Source of the DNA: Microvirga sp. BSC39
GTDB lineage: Bacteria; Pseudomonadota; Alphaproteobacteria; Rhizobiales; Beijerinckiaceae
Reading direction: 5' to 3'
NCBI RefSeq assembly: GCF_000739015.1
Contig: NZ_JPUG01000065.1
Coordinates: 1-64,000 of the forward strand
DNA length: 64,000 nt
Translations under genes and position numbers: made by a program
The notes under the pieces: generated by a model
The model's input: the letters and a program-made list of their open reading frames with translations, nothing else
What the model was told of the DNA's origin: nothing
Database searches by the model: none
Shown here: in pieces, positions 18,005-25,874 of the stretch
How positions within the stretch are numbered: the stretch's first letter is position 1
Layout of the letters: each line of letters starts with the position of its first letter

Positions 18005-19177
18005 ATGCTGCCGAACGCCGCCAAGGGCTTCAATTTCGATCTCGGCGAGACCGCCGACGCCATCCGCGAGACAGTGCGCGACTTCGCGCAGGACAAGATC
18101 GCGCCCCGCGCCGAGGAGATCGACCGCACCAACCAGTTCCCGCGCGACCTCTGGCCCCAGCTTGGCGAGCTCGGCGTCCACGGAATCACGGTCGAGGAGG
18201 AGTATGGCGGCGCGGGCCTCGGCTATCTCGAGCACGTGATCGCCATGGAGGAGATCTCCCGCGCGTCCGCGTCGGTGGGCCTGTCCTACGGCGCCCATTC
18301 CAACCTCTGCATCAACCAGATCCGCCGCAACGGCAACGAGGACCAGAAGCGCCGCTACCTGCCCAAGCTCATCTCCGGCGAGCATGTGGGCGCGCTCGCC
18401 ATGTCCGAGCCGGGATCGGGCTCCGACGTGGTCTCCATGCGCACCCGCGCCGACAAGCGCGGCGACCGCTACGTGCTCAACGGCAATAAGATGTGGATCA
18501 CCAACGGCCCCACGGCCGAGACGCTTGTGGTCTATGCCAAGACCGACCCGGAGGCAGGCCCGCGCGGCATGACGGCTTTCCTGATCGAGAAGGGTTTCAA
18601 GGGCTTCTCCACGCACCAGAAGCTCGACAAGCTCGGCATGCGCGGATCCGACACCTGCGAGCTGGTGTTCGAGGATTGCGAGGTGCCGGAGGAGAACGTG
18701 CTCGGTCAGGTCGGCCGGGGCGTGAACGTGCTCATGTCCGGCCTCGACTATGAGCGCGCCGTGCTGGCGGCCGGCTCCACGGGCATCATGCAGGCCTGCA
18801 TGGACGTGGTGCTGCCCTACATCCACGAGCGCAAGCAGTTCGGCCAGGCCATCGGTGAGTTCCAGCTCGTGCAGGGCAAGGTCGCCGATATGTACGTGAC
18901 CATGAACGCGGCAAAGGCCTACGTTTATGCGGTCGCCAAGGCCTGCGACCGGGGTGAGACCACCCGCGAGGATGCGGCTGGGGCGATCCTGTATGCTGCC
19001 GAGAACGCCACCAGGATGGCTCTCGATGCGATCCAGCTGCTGGGCGGCAACGGCTATATCAACGACTACCCGACCGGCCGCCTGCTGCGCGACGCGAAGC
19101 TCTATGAGATCGGCGCCGGCACCAGCGAGATTCGCCGCATGCTGATCGGCCGCGAGCTGTTCGCCAAGACCGCCTGA
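18005..19177 (+). CDS. ivd: Isovaleryl-CoA dehydrogenase
   Basis: FAD-dependent acyl-CoA dehydrogenase converting isovaleryl-CoA to 3-methylcrotonyl-CoA in leucine degradation. The fold is complete: N-terminal helical domain, FAD/substrate region [20 protein letters not shown] and [19 protein letters not shown], and C-terminal domain with [20 protein letters not shown] and [16 protein letters not shown]. The catalytic Glu of IVDs sits on helix G rather than the usual C-terminal site, and it is present as Glu250 in [13 protein letters not shown]. That residue and [15 protein letters not shown] support IVD over other acyl-CoA dehydrogenases. GGGAGGA precedes the ATG. It feeds the MccB reaction encoded about 4.5 kb away. 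Confidence 0.94.
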   Translation: MLPNAAKGFNFDLGETADAIRETVRDFAQDKIAPRAEEIDRTNQFPRDLWPQLGELGVHGITVEEEYGGAGLGYLEHVIAMEEISRASASVGLSYGAHSNLCINQIRRNGNEDQKRRYLPKLISGEHVGALAMSEPGSGSDVVSMRTRADKRGDRYVLNGNKMWITNGPTAETLVVYAKTDPEAGPRGMTAFLIEKGFKGFSTHQKLDKLGMRGSDTCELVFEDCEVPEENVLGQVGRGVNVLMSGLDYERAVLAAGSTGIMQACMDVVLPYIHERKQFGQAIGEFQLVQGKVADMYVTMNAAKAYVYAVAKACDRGETTREDAAGAILYAAENATRMALDAIQLLGGNGYINDYPTGRLLRDAKLYEIGAGTSEIRRMLIGRELFAKTA

Positions 19178-19204
19178 CCAAGGCTGCACTCGAGACTTAA
19201 CCAG

Positions 19205-19232
19205 AACGGCCGGGCGTAGTCCCGGCCGTTCG
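19205..19232 (+). terminator. Intrinsic terminator after ivd
   Basis: Perfect inverted repeat aacggccggg / cccggccgtt with a 6-nt loop, then cgtttgttg, 27 bp past the ivd stop. The T-run is broken, so strength is moderate. Confidence 0.7.
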
Positions 19233-19322
19233 TTTGTTGGAGCCTGCCGCAGACGCGACGGGCCTTTTCGTTCAAGCAGGACTGTTTACTGTGAGGAGCG
19301 GATTCATACCCGCGAGGCCGCG

Positions 19323-19976
19323 ATGACCTTGAAGCTCTATGCTCACCCCTTCTCCTCCTACTGTCAGAAGGTGCTGATCGCGCTGTACGAGAACGGCACG
19401 CCGTTCGAATACCTGACGCTCGACGATGCGAAGAACGGTGCCGAGCTTGAGACCCTCTGGCCCATCAAGAAGTTTCCCACACTCGTGGACGCTGGGCGCC
19501 TCATCCTGGAGGCCAGCATCATCATCGAGCATTTGGAACTCCATCATCCGGGACCGGTGCGGCTAATTCCAAAGGATCCGCACGCCGCTCTTAATGTCCG
19601 ATTGATGGATCGCTTCTTCGACAACTACATCGCCACGCCGATGCAGAAGATCGTGCTCGACTGGATCCGTCCGGAGCAGGATCGCGACCCCTATGGCGTC
19701 ACTGAAGCGCGAACCATGCTCGACAAGGCTTACGCCTGGCTCGACGCGACCCTGGCCGGGAGAGAATGGGCCATTGGTGCTACCTTCAGCCTTGCCGATT
19801 GCGCCGCCGCCCCGTCGCTCTTCTATGCCGACTGGGCGCATCCGATGGGCGAAAGATTTCCCCGCCTTCGGGACTACCGCCGGAAGCTTCTGGCCCGGCC
19901 CTCCTTCGCACGGGCCGTCGACGAGGCCCGACCCTACCGTCCTCATTTCCCGCTCGGCGCGCCGGACCGCGACTGA
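19323..19976 (+). CDS. Glutathione S-transferase family protein
   Basis: Two-domain GST. The N-terminal thioredoxin-like domain reads KLYAHPFSSYCQKVLIALYE (candidate catalytic Ser/Cys near residues 11-14), then the cis-Pro motif KKFPTLVD and the glutathione-binding ILEASIIIEHLE (Glu-Ala/Ser pair). The C-terminal helical domain includes the N-capping motif FSLADCAAAPSLFYADW. The 217-aa length is normal. It could conjugate or reduce electrophiles; the substrate is not predictable. It is 95 bp upstream of an RraA-like gene on the same strand. Confidence 0.92.
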   Translation: MTLKLYAHPFSSYCQKVLIALYENGTPFEYLTLDDAKNGAELETLWPIKKFPTLVDAGRLILEASIIIEHLELHHPGPVRLIPKDPHAALNVRLMDRFFDNYIATPMQKIVLDWIRPEQDRDPYGVTEARTMLDKAYAWLDATLAGREWAIGATFSLADCAAAPSLFYADWAHPMGERFPRLRDYRRKLLARPSFARAVDEARPYRPHFPLGAPDRD

Positions 19977-20070
19977 CGCACGGCAGGAATGCGGCTGAGA
20001 AAGTCTCGTTGCGGTGGCGCTCCAGGCTCCCGGCCGCTATGAAAGCCTGATCCATATCAGGGAAGAACCC

Positions 20071-20775
20071 ATGACCCTCGACAAAGCCATCGCCGACGCC
20101 CTGCGGGCCGCCTCCACCGCGACGCTCACTACCGTGCTGCTGAAAAAAGGCATCCGCCGGTGCTGGATGAAGGGGCCGATGCCGGCTTTCCACGCGTCGG
20201 AGAAGATGGTGGGCCGCGCCTTCACCCTGCGCTTCGTGCCGGCCCGCGAGGATCTGGCGACGCCGGAATCCTGGGCTTCCCCGATCTCCACCCGGGCGGC
20301 CATCGAGGACATGCCGGAGGATTGCATCGCGGTGATCGACTCCATGGGCGTCGTCGATGCAGGCGTGTTCGGCGACATCCTCACGGCCCGCATGAAGAAG
20401 CGCGGCGTGGCGGCGCTCGTGACGGATGGCGCAGTGCGCGACGCAGTCGGCGTCGAGGGAACGAACCTGCCGGTGTGGTGCGCGGGCATCGCCGCTCCTC
20501 CTTCCGTCGCAGGCCTGACCTTCGTGGGCTGGCAGGAGCCCATCGGCTGCGGCGGCGTCGCGGTCGTCCCGGATGACGTGATCGTCGCCGACCGGGACGG
20601 CGTCGTGGTGATCCCGGCCGCCATGGTGGAAGAAGTCGCCAAGGCTGCCGTGGCGCAGGAACACTACGAGATGTGGGTCATGCGCGAGGTGGAGAAGGGC
20701 GTTCCCCTCCCCGGTCTGTACCCGCCCAATGCGGAGACCAAGGCCCGCTACGAGGCCGAGTTGAACAAGTCTTAA
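20071..20775 (+). CDS. RraA-like / HMG aldolase family protein, 234 aa
   Basis: Belongs to the RraA-like superfamily, which includes RNase E inhibitors and 4-hydroxy-4-methyl-2-oxoglutarate/oxaloacetate aldolases, often mislabelled dimethylmenaquinone methyltransferase. Signature residues are SMGVVDAGVFGDIL, VAALVTDGAVRDAVGV (metal-site Asp-Gly..Arg-Asp) and GVAVVPDDVIVADRDGVVVI. The C-terminal extension (YEMWVMREVEKGVPLPGLYP) is typical of the longer metabolic members rather than true RraA (about 160 aa), so an aldolase or decarboxylase role is likelier. The start at 20071 follows AGGGAAGA; the frame extends upstream to 20014 without a better start. Confidence 0.85.
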   Translation: MTLDKAIADALRAASTATLTTVLLKKGIRRCWMKGPMPAFHASEKMVGRAFTLRFVPAREDLATPESWASPISTRAAIEDMPEDCIAVIDSMGVVDAGVFGDILTARMKKRGVAALVTDGAVRDAVGVEGTNLPVWCAGIAAPPSVAGLTFVGWQEPIGCGGVAVVPDDVIVADRDGVVVIPAAMVEEVAKAAVAQEHYEMWVMREVEKGVPLPGLYPPNAETKARYEAELNKS

Positions 20776-20817
20776 ATCTGCAGCGCCTCATTGAAGACTC
20801 GTACATAACCGCAGCAC

Positions 20818-20906
20818 GTCATGGCCGGGCCTGTCCCGGCCATCCCGAGCCTGAAAAGCGCTGTGCCTCACCGGATCGGGATCACCGGCACAAGGCCGGT
20901 GATGAC
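20818..20906. repeat. Extragenic palindromic repeat, copy B
   Basis: An 89-bp element that is the inverted copy of 7487-7573. It opens gtcatggccgggcctgtccc and closes caaggccggtgatgac, with middle segment cgctgtgcctcaccggatcg related to copy A's ggtgcagagcctcaca in reverse. It fills the gap between the RraA-like and YdcF genes. Confidence 0.75.
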
Positions 20907-20950
20907 GCTGGGGATATTATTCAGCGAAACACCAAGAATAAGGATGGCGG

Positions 20951-21778
20951 GTGTTCTATTACGTTTCGAAAATCGCCTGGTTCTTCACCACGCCATCCAA
21001 TCTGCTGCTGAGCCTCATTCTGCTGGGGCTGGTGCTCAGCCTCTTCAAGCGCCTTCGCCGCTTCGGCATCGGGCTGAGCCTCGTGTTCACGCTGGCGACC
21101 ATTGCCCTGGGGCTCCTCCCCATCGCGAGCTATATCCTGCTGCCGCTGGAGGAGCGCTTCGCCCCGTTCCGAGACGACGGCAGGCCTGTCGACGGGATCA
21201 TCCTGCTCGGCGGCGCGGTGGAGGCATCCGATTCGAAGGCGCGTGGCAGCATCGTGGCCAATGAAGCGGCGGAGCGCGTCCTCGACACGATCCAGCTCGC
21301 CCATCGCTATCCCAACGCCCGCATCCTGATCTCGGGCGGTGGCGGCACGGTCTTCGGCGGTGGCGCTGCCGAGGCTCCGATCGTTGCGGAGTATTTCAAG
21401 AGCATCGGCATCGACCCCACACGCATCCTGGTCGAGGACCAATCTCGGACAACTGCCGAGAATGCCGTCTATTCGCGAGAGCTCGCAAAGCCGCGCGAGG
21501 GCGAGCGCTGGCTCCTGGTAACATCGGCCTGGCACATGCCGCGCGCCGTCGGCGTGTTCGAGAAGGTTGCGTTCCCCGTCACGCCCTACCCGGTGGACTT
21601 TCGCACGGCCGGAGGGGCAAGGACCCACCTTCCCTTCGCGTTCGTCTCGGAAGGCCTGCGGCGCCTCGACATCGGCACCAAGGAATGGGCGGGGCTGATC
21701 GCCTATTACGCGTCCGGGCGCACCACGCGGCTGTTCCCCGGACCTCAGGCCTCCGCAGGCGGCAGCGCCAGCCGATAA
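20951..21778 (+). CDS. YdcF/ElyC family membrane protein, 275 aa
   Basis: DUF218 protein of the ElyC/SanA/YdcF group, linked in other bacteria to envelope integrity and peptidoglycan or lipid-carrier metabolism. Two N-terminal membrane helices are visible (about 13-30 and 38-60). The DUF218 domain follows: DGIILLGGAVEASDSKARGS, RILISGGGGTVFGGGAAEAP, VEDQSRTTAENAVYSRELA, and WLLVTSAWHMPRAVGVFEK, all family marks. The start is GTG with AAGGATGG upstream. Its 3' end overlaps the convergent DUF3253 gene by 34 bp. Confidence 0.9.
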   Translation: MFYYVSKIAWFFTTPSNLLLSLILLGLVLSLFKRLRRFGIGLSLVFTLATIALGLLPIASYILLPLEERFAPFRDDGRPVDGIILLGGAVEASDSKARGSIVANEAAERVLDTIQLAHRYPNARILISGGGGTVFGGGAAEAPIVAEYFKSIGIDPTRILVEDQSRTTAENAVYSRELAKPREGERWLLVTSAWHMPRAVGVFEKVAFPVTPYPVDFRTAGGARTHLPFAFVSEGLRRLDIGTKEWAGLIAYYASGRTTRLFPGPQASAGGSASR

Positions 21779-22020
21779 GTGCCGCGAAAATCGTCCGGGT
21801 CGACCGGCCGCCCTTTGCGCAGGATGACGATGCGCCCCGCCTTCATGAGGCGCACGGCCGCCTTGCGGACGGGCTGCATGAGCGGCCCCCACCCGTCCGG
21901 CTGGTTGCCGCCGAGTGCCTGGGCCACATCGGCCGGCCCGATGGTCTTGCCGGGTCCCCGCTCCCCCAGGAGCGCGAGCATGGTGGCCTCAAGCTCTTCC
22001 GGTGTGGCGGTTTTAGACAT
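21745..22020 (-). CDS. DUF3253 domain protein, 91 aa
   Basis: Small basic protein matching the DUF3253 pattern: ATMLALLGERGPGKTIGPAD, then VAQALGGNQPDGWGPLMQPV and AVRLMKAGRIVILRKGRPVD followed by DPDDFRGTYRL. The arrangement of helices and a wing looks like a winged-helix fold, so nucleic acid binding is possible. It overlaps the end of the DUF599 gene by 8 bp on the same strand, so the two are probably co-transcribed and coupled. Its 3' end also overlaps ydcF on the opposite strand. Confidence 0.85.
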   Translation of the reverse strand: MSKTATPEELEATMLALLGERGPGKTIGPADVAQALGGNQPDGWGPLMQPVRKAAVRLMKAGRIVILRKGRPVDPDDFRGTYRLALPPAEA

Positions 22021-22705
22021 TGGTTTTCCTCAAGGCTGCGTCATGGGCGTCTGACAGGAACTGGCGCCGCCACATGACGATCAGCACACCGGCCGTCGCG
22101 ACCATGAAAAGATAGGCGCTCACGAACCATCCGAGATAAGCGAGCGAGAAGAAGAAGGCCCGCTGACCGCGGTTGAAGTGCTTGCCGGCGACCGCGTTCA
22201 TCGCGCCGGCCTGGCGCGCAACGGCAAGCGCCTCCTCGCGACTGCTCTCCGTCAGCACGGGAACGGCCCCGACCATGATCGCCATGTAGTTGAAGAGCCG
22301 GTACGACCAGGCGAACTTGAAGAAGGCATAGACGAAGATCACGGCAAGGCCGCCGACCTTCACGTCCCAGGCAGCCCGTGTCGGCGGCGCCCCGAACGGC
22401 AGGTCGGCGAAGAGCGGCAGAACCGAATCCGTCGAGCGCAGAAGCGCCAGCACGCCGCCGATGGCGATGAGCGAGGTCGAGGCGAAGAAGGCCGTGCCGT
22501 TCATGAGGGAAGCCAGGATCGTGGTGTCGACGATACGGTGCTCGCGCACCACCATCTGCTCCATCCAGCGATAACGGTATTGGTTCATCACCTTGTTGAG
22601 GCTCTTCTGCCCCGCAGGCGTGAGCTCGAGAGCGGCATGGTAGCCGACCCAGGCGATCAGGAAGAAGGCCAGCGCTGCGTAATCGAGATTGGTGAAACCC
22701 AGCAC
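22013..22705 (-). CDS. DUF599 family membrane protein, 230 aa
   Basis: Integral membrane protein with about four hydrophobic helices (near residues 8-26, 72-92, 118-140 and 190-212). DUF599 marks include YHAALELTPAGQKSLNKVMN, RWMEQMVVREHRIVDTTILA and FFKFAWSYRLFNYMAIMVGA. Function of the family is not established as far as I know. The start codon is GTG, preceded by GGGAGATCACGG. The downstream DUF3253 gene overlaps its end. Confidence 0.87.
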   Translation of the reverse strand: MLGFTNLDYAALAFFLIAWVGYHAALELTPAGQKSLNKVMNQYRYRWMEQMVVREHRIVDTTILASLMNGTAFFASTSLIAIGGVLALLRSTDSVLPLFADLPFGAPPTRAAWDVKVGGLAVIFVYAFFKFAWSYRLFNYMAIMVGAVPVLTESSREEALAVARQAGAMNAVAGKHFNRGQRAFFFSLAYLGWFVSAYLFMVATAGVLIVMWRRQFLSDAHDAALRKTNV

Positions 22706-22778
22706 CCGTGATCTCCCGTTGACTCCGCCGCCATCTCGTCCAGTTTGTTCAAAGGCCCGCAGAGAACCGGAACCCGTT

Positions 22779-23189
22779 ATGCCTCAGACCATCACCCGCG
22801 GCTACAAGACATTGCTCGACGAGGCCAACGCGAAGATCAGGACCGTGCCGGTCTCCGAAGCCGTGTCGCTGCACGGCCGTGATGACGTAGTGTTCGTGGA
22901 CCTACGCGATCCGCGCGAACTGGAGCGCGAAGGCCGTATTCCGGGCGCTGTGCATTGCCCGCGCGGCATGCTGGAATTCTGGATCGATCCGGAGAGCCCC
23001 TACCACAAGCCGGTCTTCGCCCAGGACAAGACCTATCTGTTCTTCTGCGCTGCCGGCTGGCGCTCGGCACTCTCGGCTGCAACAGCACAGGACATGGGCC
23101 TGCAGCCGGTGGCCCACATGGAAGGCGGGTTCACCGCATGGAAGAATGCCGGCGGTGCTGTCGAAACCGTTGAGCCGAAGAAGGCTTAA
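22779..23189 (+). CDS. Rhodanese-like sulfurtransferase, 136 aa
   Basis: Single rhodanese domain. The fold is shown by VVFVDLRDPRELEREGRIPG, AVHCPRGMLEFWIDPES and the active-site loop FFCAAGWRSALSAATAQ with catalytic Cys, followed by VAHMEGGFTAWKNAGG. Such proteins transfer sulfane sulfur, for example to cyanide or thiols. The frame extends upstream, but homologues start near MPQTITRGYKTLLDEA, and 22779 fits. Its stop overlaps the stop of the convergent acylphosphatase gene by 4 bp. Confidence 0.93.
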   Translation: MPQTITRGYKTLLDEANAKIRTVPVSEAVSLHGRDDVVFVDLRDPRELEREGRIPGAVHCPRGMLEFWIDPESPYHKPVFAQDKTYLFFCAAGWRSALSAATAQDMGLQPVAHMEGGFTAWKNAGGAVETVEPKKA

Positions 23190-23479
23190 ACCGTTCGCCT
23201 GATTTCGAACCGCTCCGGCGGGCCGAGATCCGCGTCTGCGCCGTCGATCGTCTCAACGCTCTCGACAAGCGCCCCGGCAGGGCCCTGACGGCAGGCCTTG
23301 AGCATCACCGCGACGAGATCGGCGGGTCCTGAGAAAACGGCCTCGACCGAGCCATCCTGCCTGTTCCGGACCCAGCCTCTGAGGCCATGCAACTCCGCCA
23401 GATGCTGCGTCCAGGCGCGAAAGCTCACCCCTTGGACGCGGCCATGGATCAGGACATGGATGGTTCTGCTCTCGGTCAT
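23186..23479 (-). CDS. Acylphosphatase
   Basis: Hydrolyses acyl phosphates. All signatures are present: HVLIHGRVQGVSFRAWTQ with the phosphate-binding loop and catalytic Arg, then GLRGWVRNRQDGSVEAVFSG with catalytic Asn in RGWVRN. The 97-aa length is normal. It is convergent with the rhodanese gene and appears monocistronic. Confidence 0.95.
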   Translation of the reverse strand: MTESRTIHVLIHGRVQGVSFRAWTQHLAELHGLRGWVRNRQDGSVEAVFSGPADLVAVMLKACRQGPAGALVESVETIDGADADLGPPERFEIRRTV

Positions 23480-23696
23480 TGTCCCTCATCGGCGCGCAGA
23501 GCGGGCATCGGTGTGGCGCCCGGCAAAGTCCCCTCGGTCTGGACAATGCGCTCCCAGCCCTAGGGATCCACCTTGCGCAAGGCCTCGCCGGCCCTCCCTG
23601 GGTTCGAGCAGGCCCGGCCTCTCACTCTGCCTCAAAAAGGCGGAACGAATCGTGAGTTCCGGAATTCAAGCTGAACAGTAGTTGTTCAGGTGCATC

Positions 23697-24401
23697 ATGC
23701 GTACGAGGATTGCTGCGATCCTGATCGGACTTCTCGCTACGGGCGGCTGCAGCGACTTTCCCAAGGACAATGCGGAAACCCTCAAGCAGCTCCGGGCGGG
23801 CCGCGAGATGAAGGTGGGGGTGGCCCACAACCCGCCCTGGACCGTCGTCGCGGACGGACGGATCGACGGGGTCGAGCCTGCCCTCGTCACCCAGTGGGCC
23901 CAGAGCCTCGGCACGAAAGCCCGCGTCATAACCGGTCCTGCTGACGATCTGGTGGAGGCGCTTTACAGGCGGGAGCTGGACGTCCTGGTCATGGGATTGA
24001 CCGACAAGACACCCCACTCCGGCCAGCTCGCCCTGTCCCAGCCCTATCTGGAGGTCAAAACCCACATCGGCGTTGCACCGGGGCAGATGCCCTTGGCCGA
24101 TTGGACAAGGCAGCGCATCGCGGTCGATCCGGAGCGCCTCGATCTCGTAGCTCAGGTGAGGGAACTGGAAGCCGAACCCGTACCGCTGAATGGCAGCGGA
24201 GCCCCGGCCCCTATCATGGCCGGGTACGACTTCGAGCTTGAGCGGCGCGGCCTCAAGCCGACGGAGGATGAACTGTCGACCGAGAGGAGGGTCATGGCCG
24301 TCATTCCGGGCGAGAGCGCCCTGCTCCTCTCCCTCGACGAGTTCCTGCAGGCCCAAGACAAGGAAGCCCTTAAGGACAAGGCCATGGAGGCTTTGCGATG
24401 A
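23697..24401 (+). CDS. Periplasmic solute-binding-like lipoprotein, 234 aa
   Basis: A lipoprotein signal (MRTRIAAILIGLLATGGCSD, Cys at 18) leads to a type II periplasmic binding protein fold of the amino-acid SBP kind: REMKVGVAHNPPWTVVADGR and then IDGVEPALVTQWAQSLG, followed by VEALYRRELDVLVMGLTDKT and FSQPYLE-like text (LALSQPYLEVKTHIGVAPG). The C-terminal lobe seems short compared with usual SBPs (about 260 aa). The ATG at 23697 is preceded by TTCAGG. Its stop overlaps the start of the downstream CDF gene (ATGA), so the pair is translationally coupled. This is an odd partner for a binding protein, since no ABC permease is nearby. Confidence 0.8.
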   Translation: MRTRIAAILIGLLATGGCSDFPKDNAETLKQLRAGREMKVGVAHNPPWTVVADGRIDGVEPALVTQWAQSLGTKARVITGPADDLVEALYRRELDVLVMGLTDKTPHSGQLALSQPYLEVKTHIGVAPGQMPLADWTRQRIAVDPERLDLVAQVRELEAEPVPLNGSGAPAPIMAGYDFELERRGLKPTEDELSTERRVMAVIPGESALLLSLDEFLQAQDKEALKDKAMEALR

Positions 24402-25372
24402 GGCCAATTGAGACCTTCGAATTTCCCGAGGACAAACAAGCCCTGTTCAAGCGCGCCCGGCGCCTCGAGGTCATCACCGTCCTCTACATCGCCTCGGCCG
24501 CAGCGGCTCTGTACATCACAATGGGCTCATCGCAGGCCATGCGGGCGAGTTTCCTTGAGGATGTGATCAGCGTCATCCCGGCCATTGTTTTCCTCATCTG
24601 CAGCCGCATCGCGCTCTGGCCTCCGAACCGGAAATTTCCTTATGGCTATCATGGGGCCGTTTCCATCGGCTACCTGATCTCATCGATTGCTCTCGTGGCG
24701 ATGGGCCTGTTCCTGATCTTTGAATCCGCCAGCAAGTTCATCTCGGGCGAACGCACCACCATCGGCGGCATGCATATCTTCGGAGAGACGATCTGGGCCG
24801 GCTGGCCCATGCTGGCGGCCATTGCTTATACGGGCATCCCGAGCGTCATCCTGGGGCACATGAAACTGAAGCTGGCGCCCAAACTCCACGACAAGATTCT
24901 GTACGCGGACGCCAAGATGATGAAGGCCGATTGGATGGCGGAAAGCGCCACTGCCATCGGCGTCCTTGGGGTGGGCTTCGGCTATTGGTGGGTCGATCCA
25001 TTGGCTGCGGGCATCATCGCCCTCGACATTCTCAAAGACGGTGTTTCCAACCTTGGCGTCGTCACTGCCGATCTCATGCAGCGGCGCCCGGAAAAGACCG
25101 ACCGCTCAGGCTATGAGACCCTGCCGGAGGATCTTCGGCGCAGGATCGAAGCCCTGGACTGGGTCAAGGAGGCCGAGGTCCGCCTTCGGGAAAGCGGGCA
25201 CATCGTTCTCGGCGAGGTCTATGTGGTGCCCAGCAAGACGGACAACCTGCCGGAGCGGGTGGCCCGAGCCATCGATGACGCCAAGGAGATGAACTGGCGC
25301 CTGCACGACGTGACCATCTCCGTCGTGCCTCGCCTCAGGGACGCCTCACCGGCGACGGATGGGCAGGGCTGA
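24398..25372 (+). CDS. Cation diffusion facilitator family transporter
   Basis: Inner-membrane cation efflux protein. Hydrophobic helices lie near residues 24-45, 53-72, 86-108, 126-146 and 175-200. The second metal-site region reads DAKMMKADWMAESATAIGVL, with Asp as in the CDF H/DxxxD motif, followed by WVDPLAAGIIALDILKDGVS. The C-terminal cytoplasmic domain (about 230-324) has the alpha-beta pattern of CDF metal-sensing domains (ALDWVKEAEVRLRESGHIVL). The first metal motif (EDVISVIPAIVFL) departs from the usual HSxxD, so the ion is unclear. It is coupled to the lipoprotein gene upstream and overlaps the convergent cyclotransferase gene by 27 bp. Confidence 0.85.
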   Translation: MRPIETFEFPEDKQALFKRARRLEVITVLYIASAAAALYITMGSSQAMRASFLEDVISVIPAIVFLICSRIALWPPNRKFPYGYHGAVSIGYLISSIALVAMGLFLIFESASKFISGERTTIGGMHIFGETIWAGWPMLAAIAYTGIPSVILGHMKLKLAPKLHDKILYADAKMMKADWMAESATAIGVLGVGFGYWWVDPLAAGIIALDILKDGVSNLGVVTADLMQRRPEKTDRSGYETLPEDLRRRIEALDWVKEAEVRLRESGHIVLGEVYVVPSKTDNLPERVARAIDDAKEMNWRLHDVTISVVPRLRDASPATDGQG

Positions 25373-25858
25373 TCCGCCTGGAGCGCCCCAGAGGGGACGA
25401 ACCTTGGGCTGTTGCGGCGCCGGAGCCGAGGCCTGAGACTTCGGCAGCCACACGCCCAGGCTCCTGACGTAGTCCTCCGGCAGGCCGGCATGCTGCGCGG
25501 CCTCGACGACACCCTCCATGTAGCCGGGCAGCGGTGTACCGGGCTTCGCGCTACGCCCTACATATATAATTGCTCGGCGGGGCCCTTGGGCGGTCACGAC
25601 CGGCTGAACGACCTTGGTGTAGAGGCCCGTCGAGAGGCTCTCGTAACGGTCCAGGGCCGGCACGTCCGCAAGCGCCAGGTCCCACACCATGCCCCAGACC
25701 GCCCGCTGCGGATCGCGAACGACCGTGGCGTAGCCCTCGTCGAAGATCATGAAGCGGTGCCGCATGAGCCGCCCGATGCCGACCGGCTTGGAAGCCGGGC
25801 AGCGCCCGAGCATGGCAGCTTGGTCCATGTTGGACCCATAGGCGAAATACAGCGGCAT
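25346..25858 (-). CDS. Gamma-glutamylcyclotransferase family protein
   Basis: AIG2/GGCT-like fold: MPLYFAYGSNMDQAAMLGRC carries the YGSN substrate-binding loop, and the catalytic Glu is in ALDRYESLSTGLYTKV. The middle reads GIGRLMRHRFMIFDEGYATV. The family converts gamma-glutamyl amino acids to 5-oxoproline or acts on related amides. The C-terminal 40 residues are Pro/Gln-rich and probably disordered. It begins 16 bp after pccA on the same strand, so it may ride on the pccA transcript. Confidence 0.88.
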   Translation of the reverse strand: MPLYFAYGSNMDQAAMLGRCPASKPVGIGRLMRHRFMIFDEGYATVVRDPQRAVWGMVWDLALADVPALDRYESLSTGLYTKVVQPVVTAQGPRRAIIYVGRSAKPGTPLPGYMEGVVEAAQHAGLPEDYVRSLGVWLPKSQASAPAPQQPKVRPLWGAPGGSALPIRRR

Positions 25859-25874
25859 CCGGTGCGCCCTGGCC

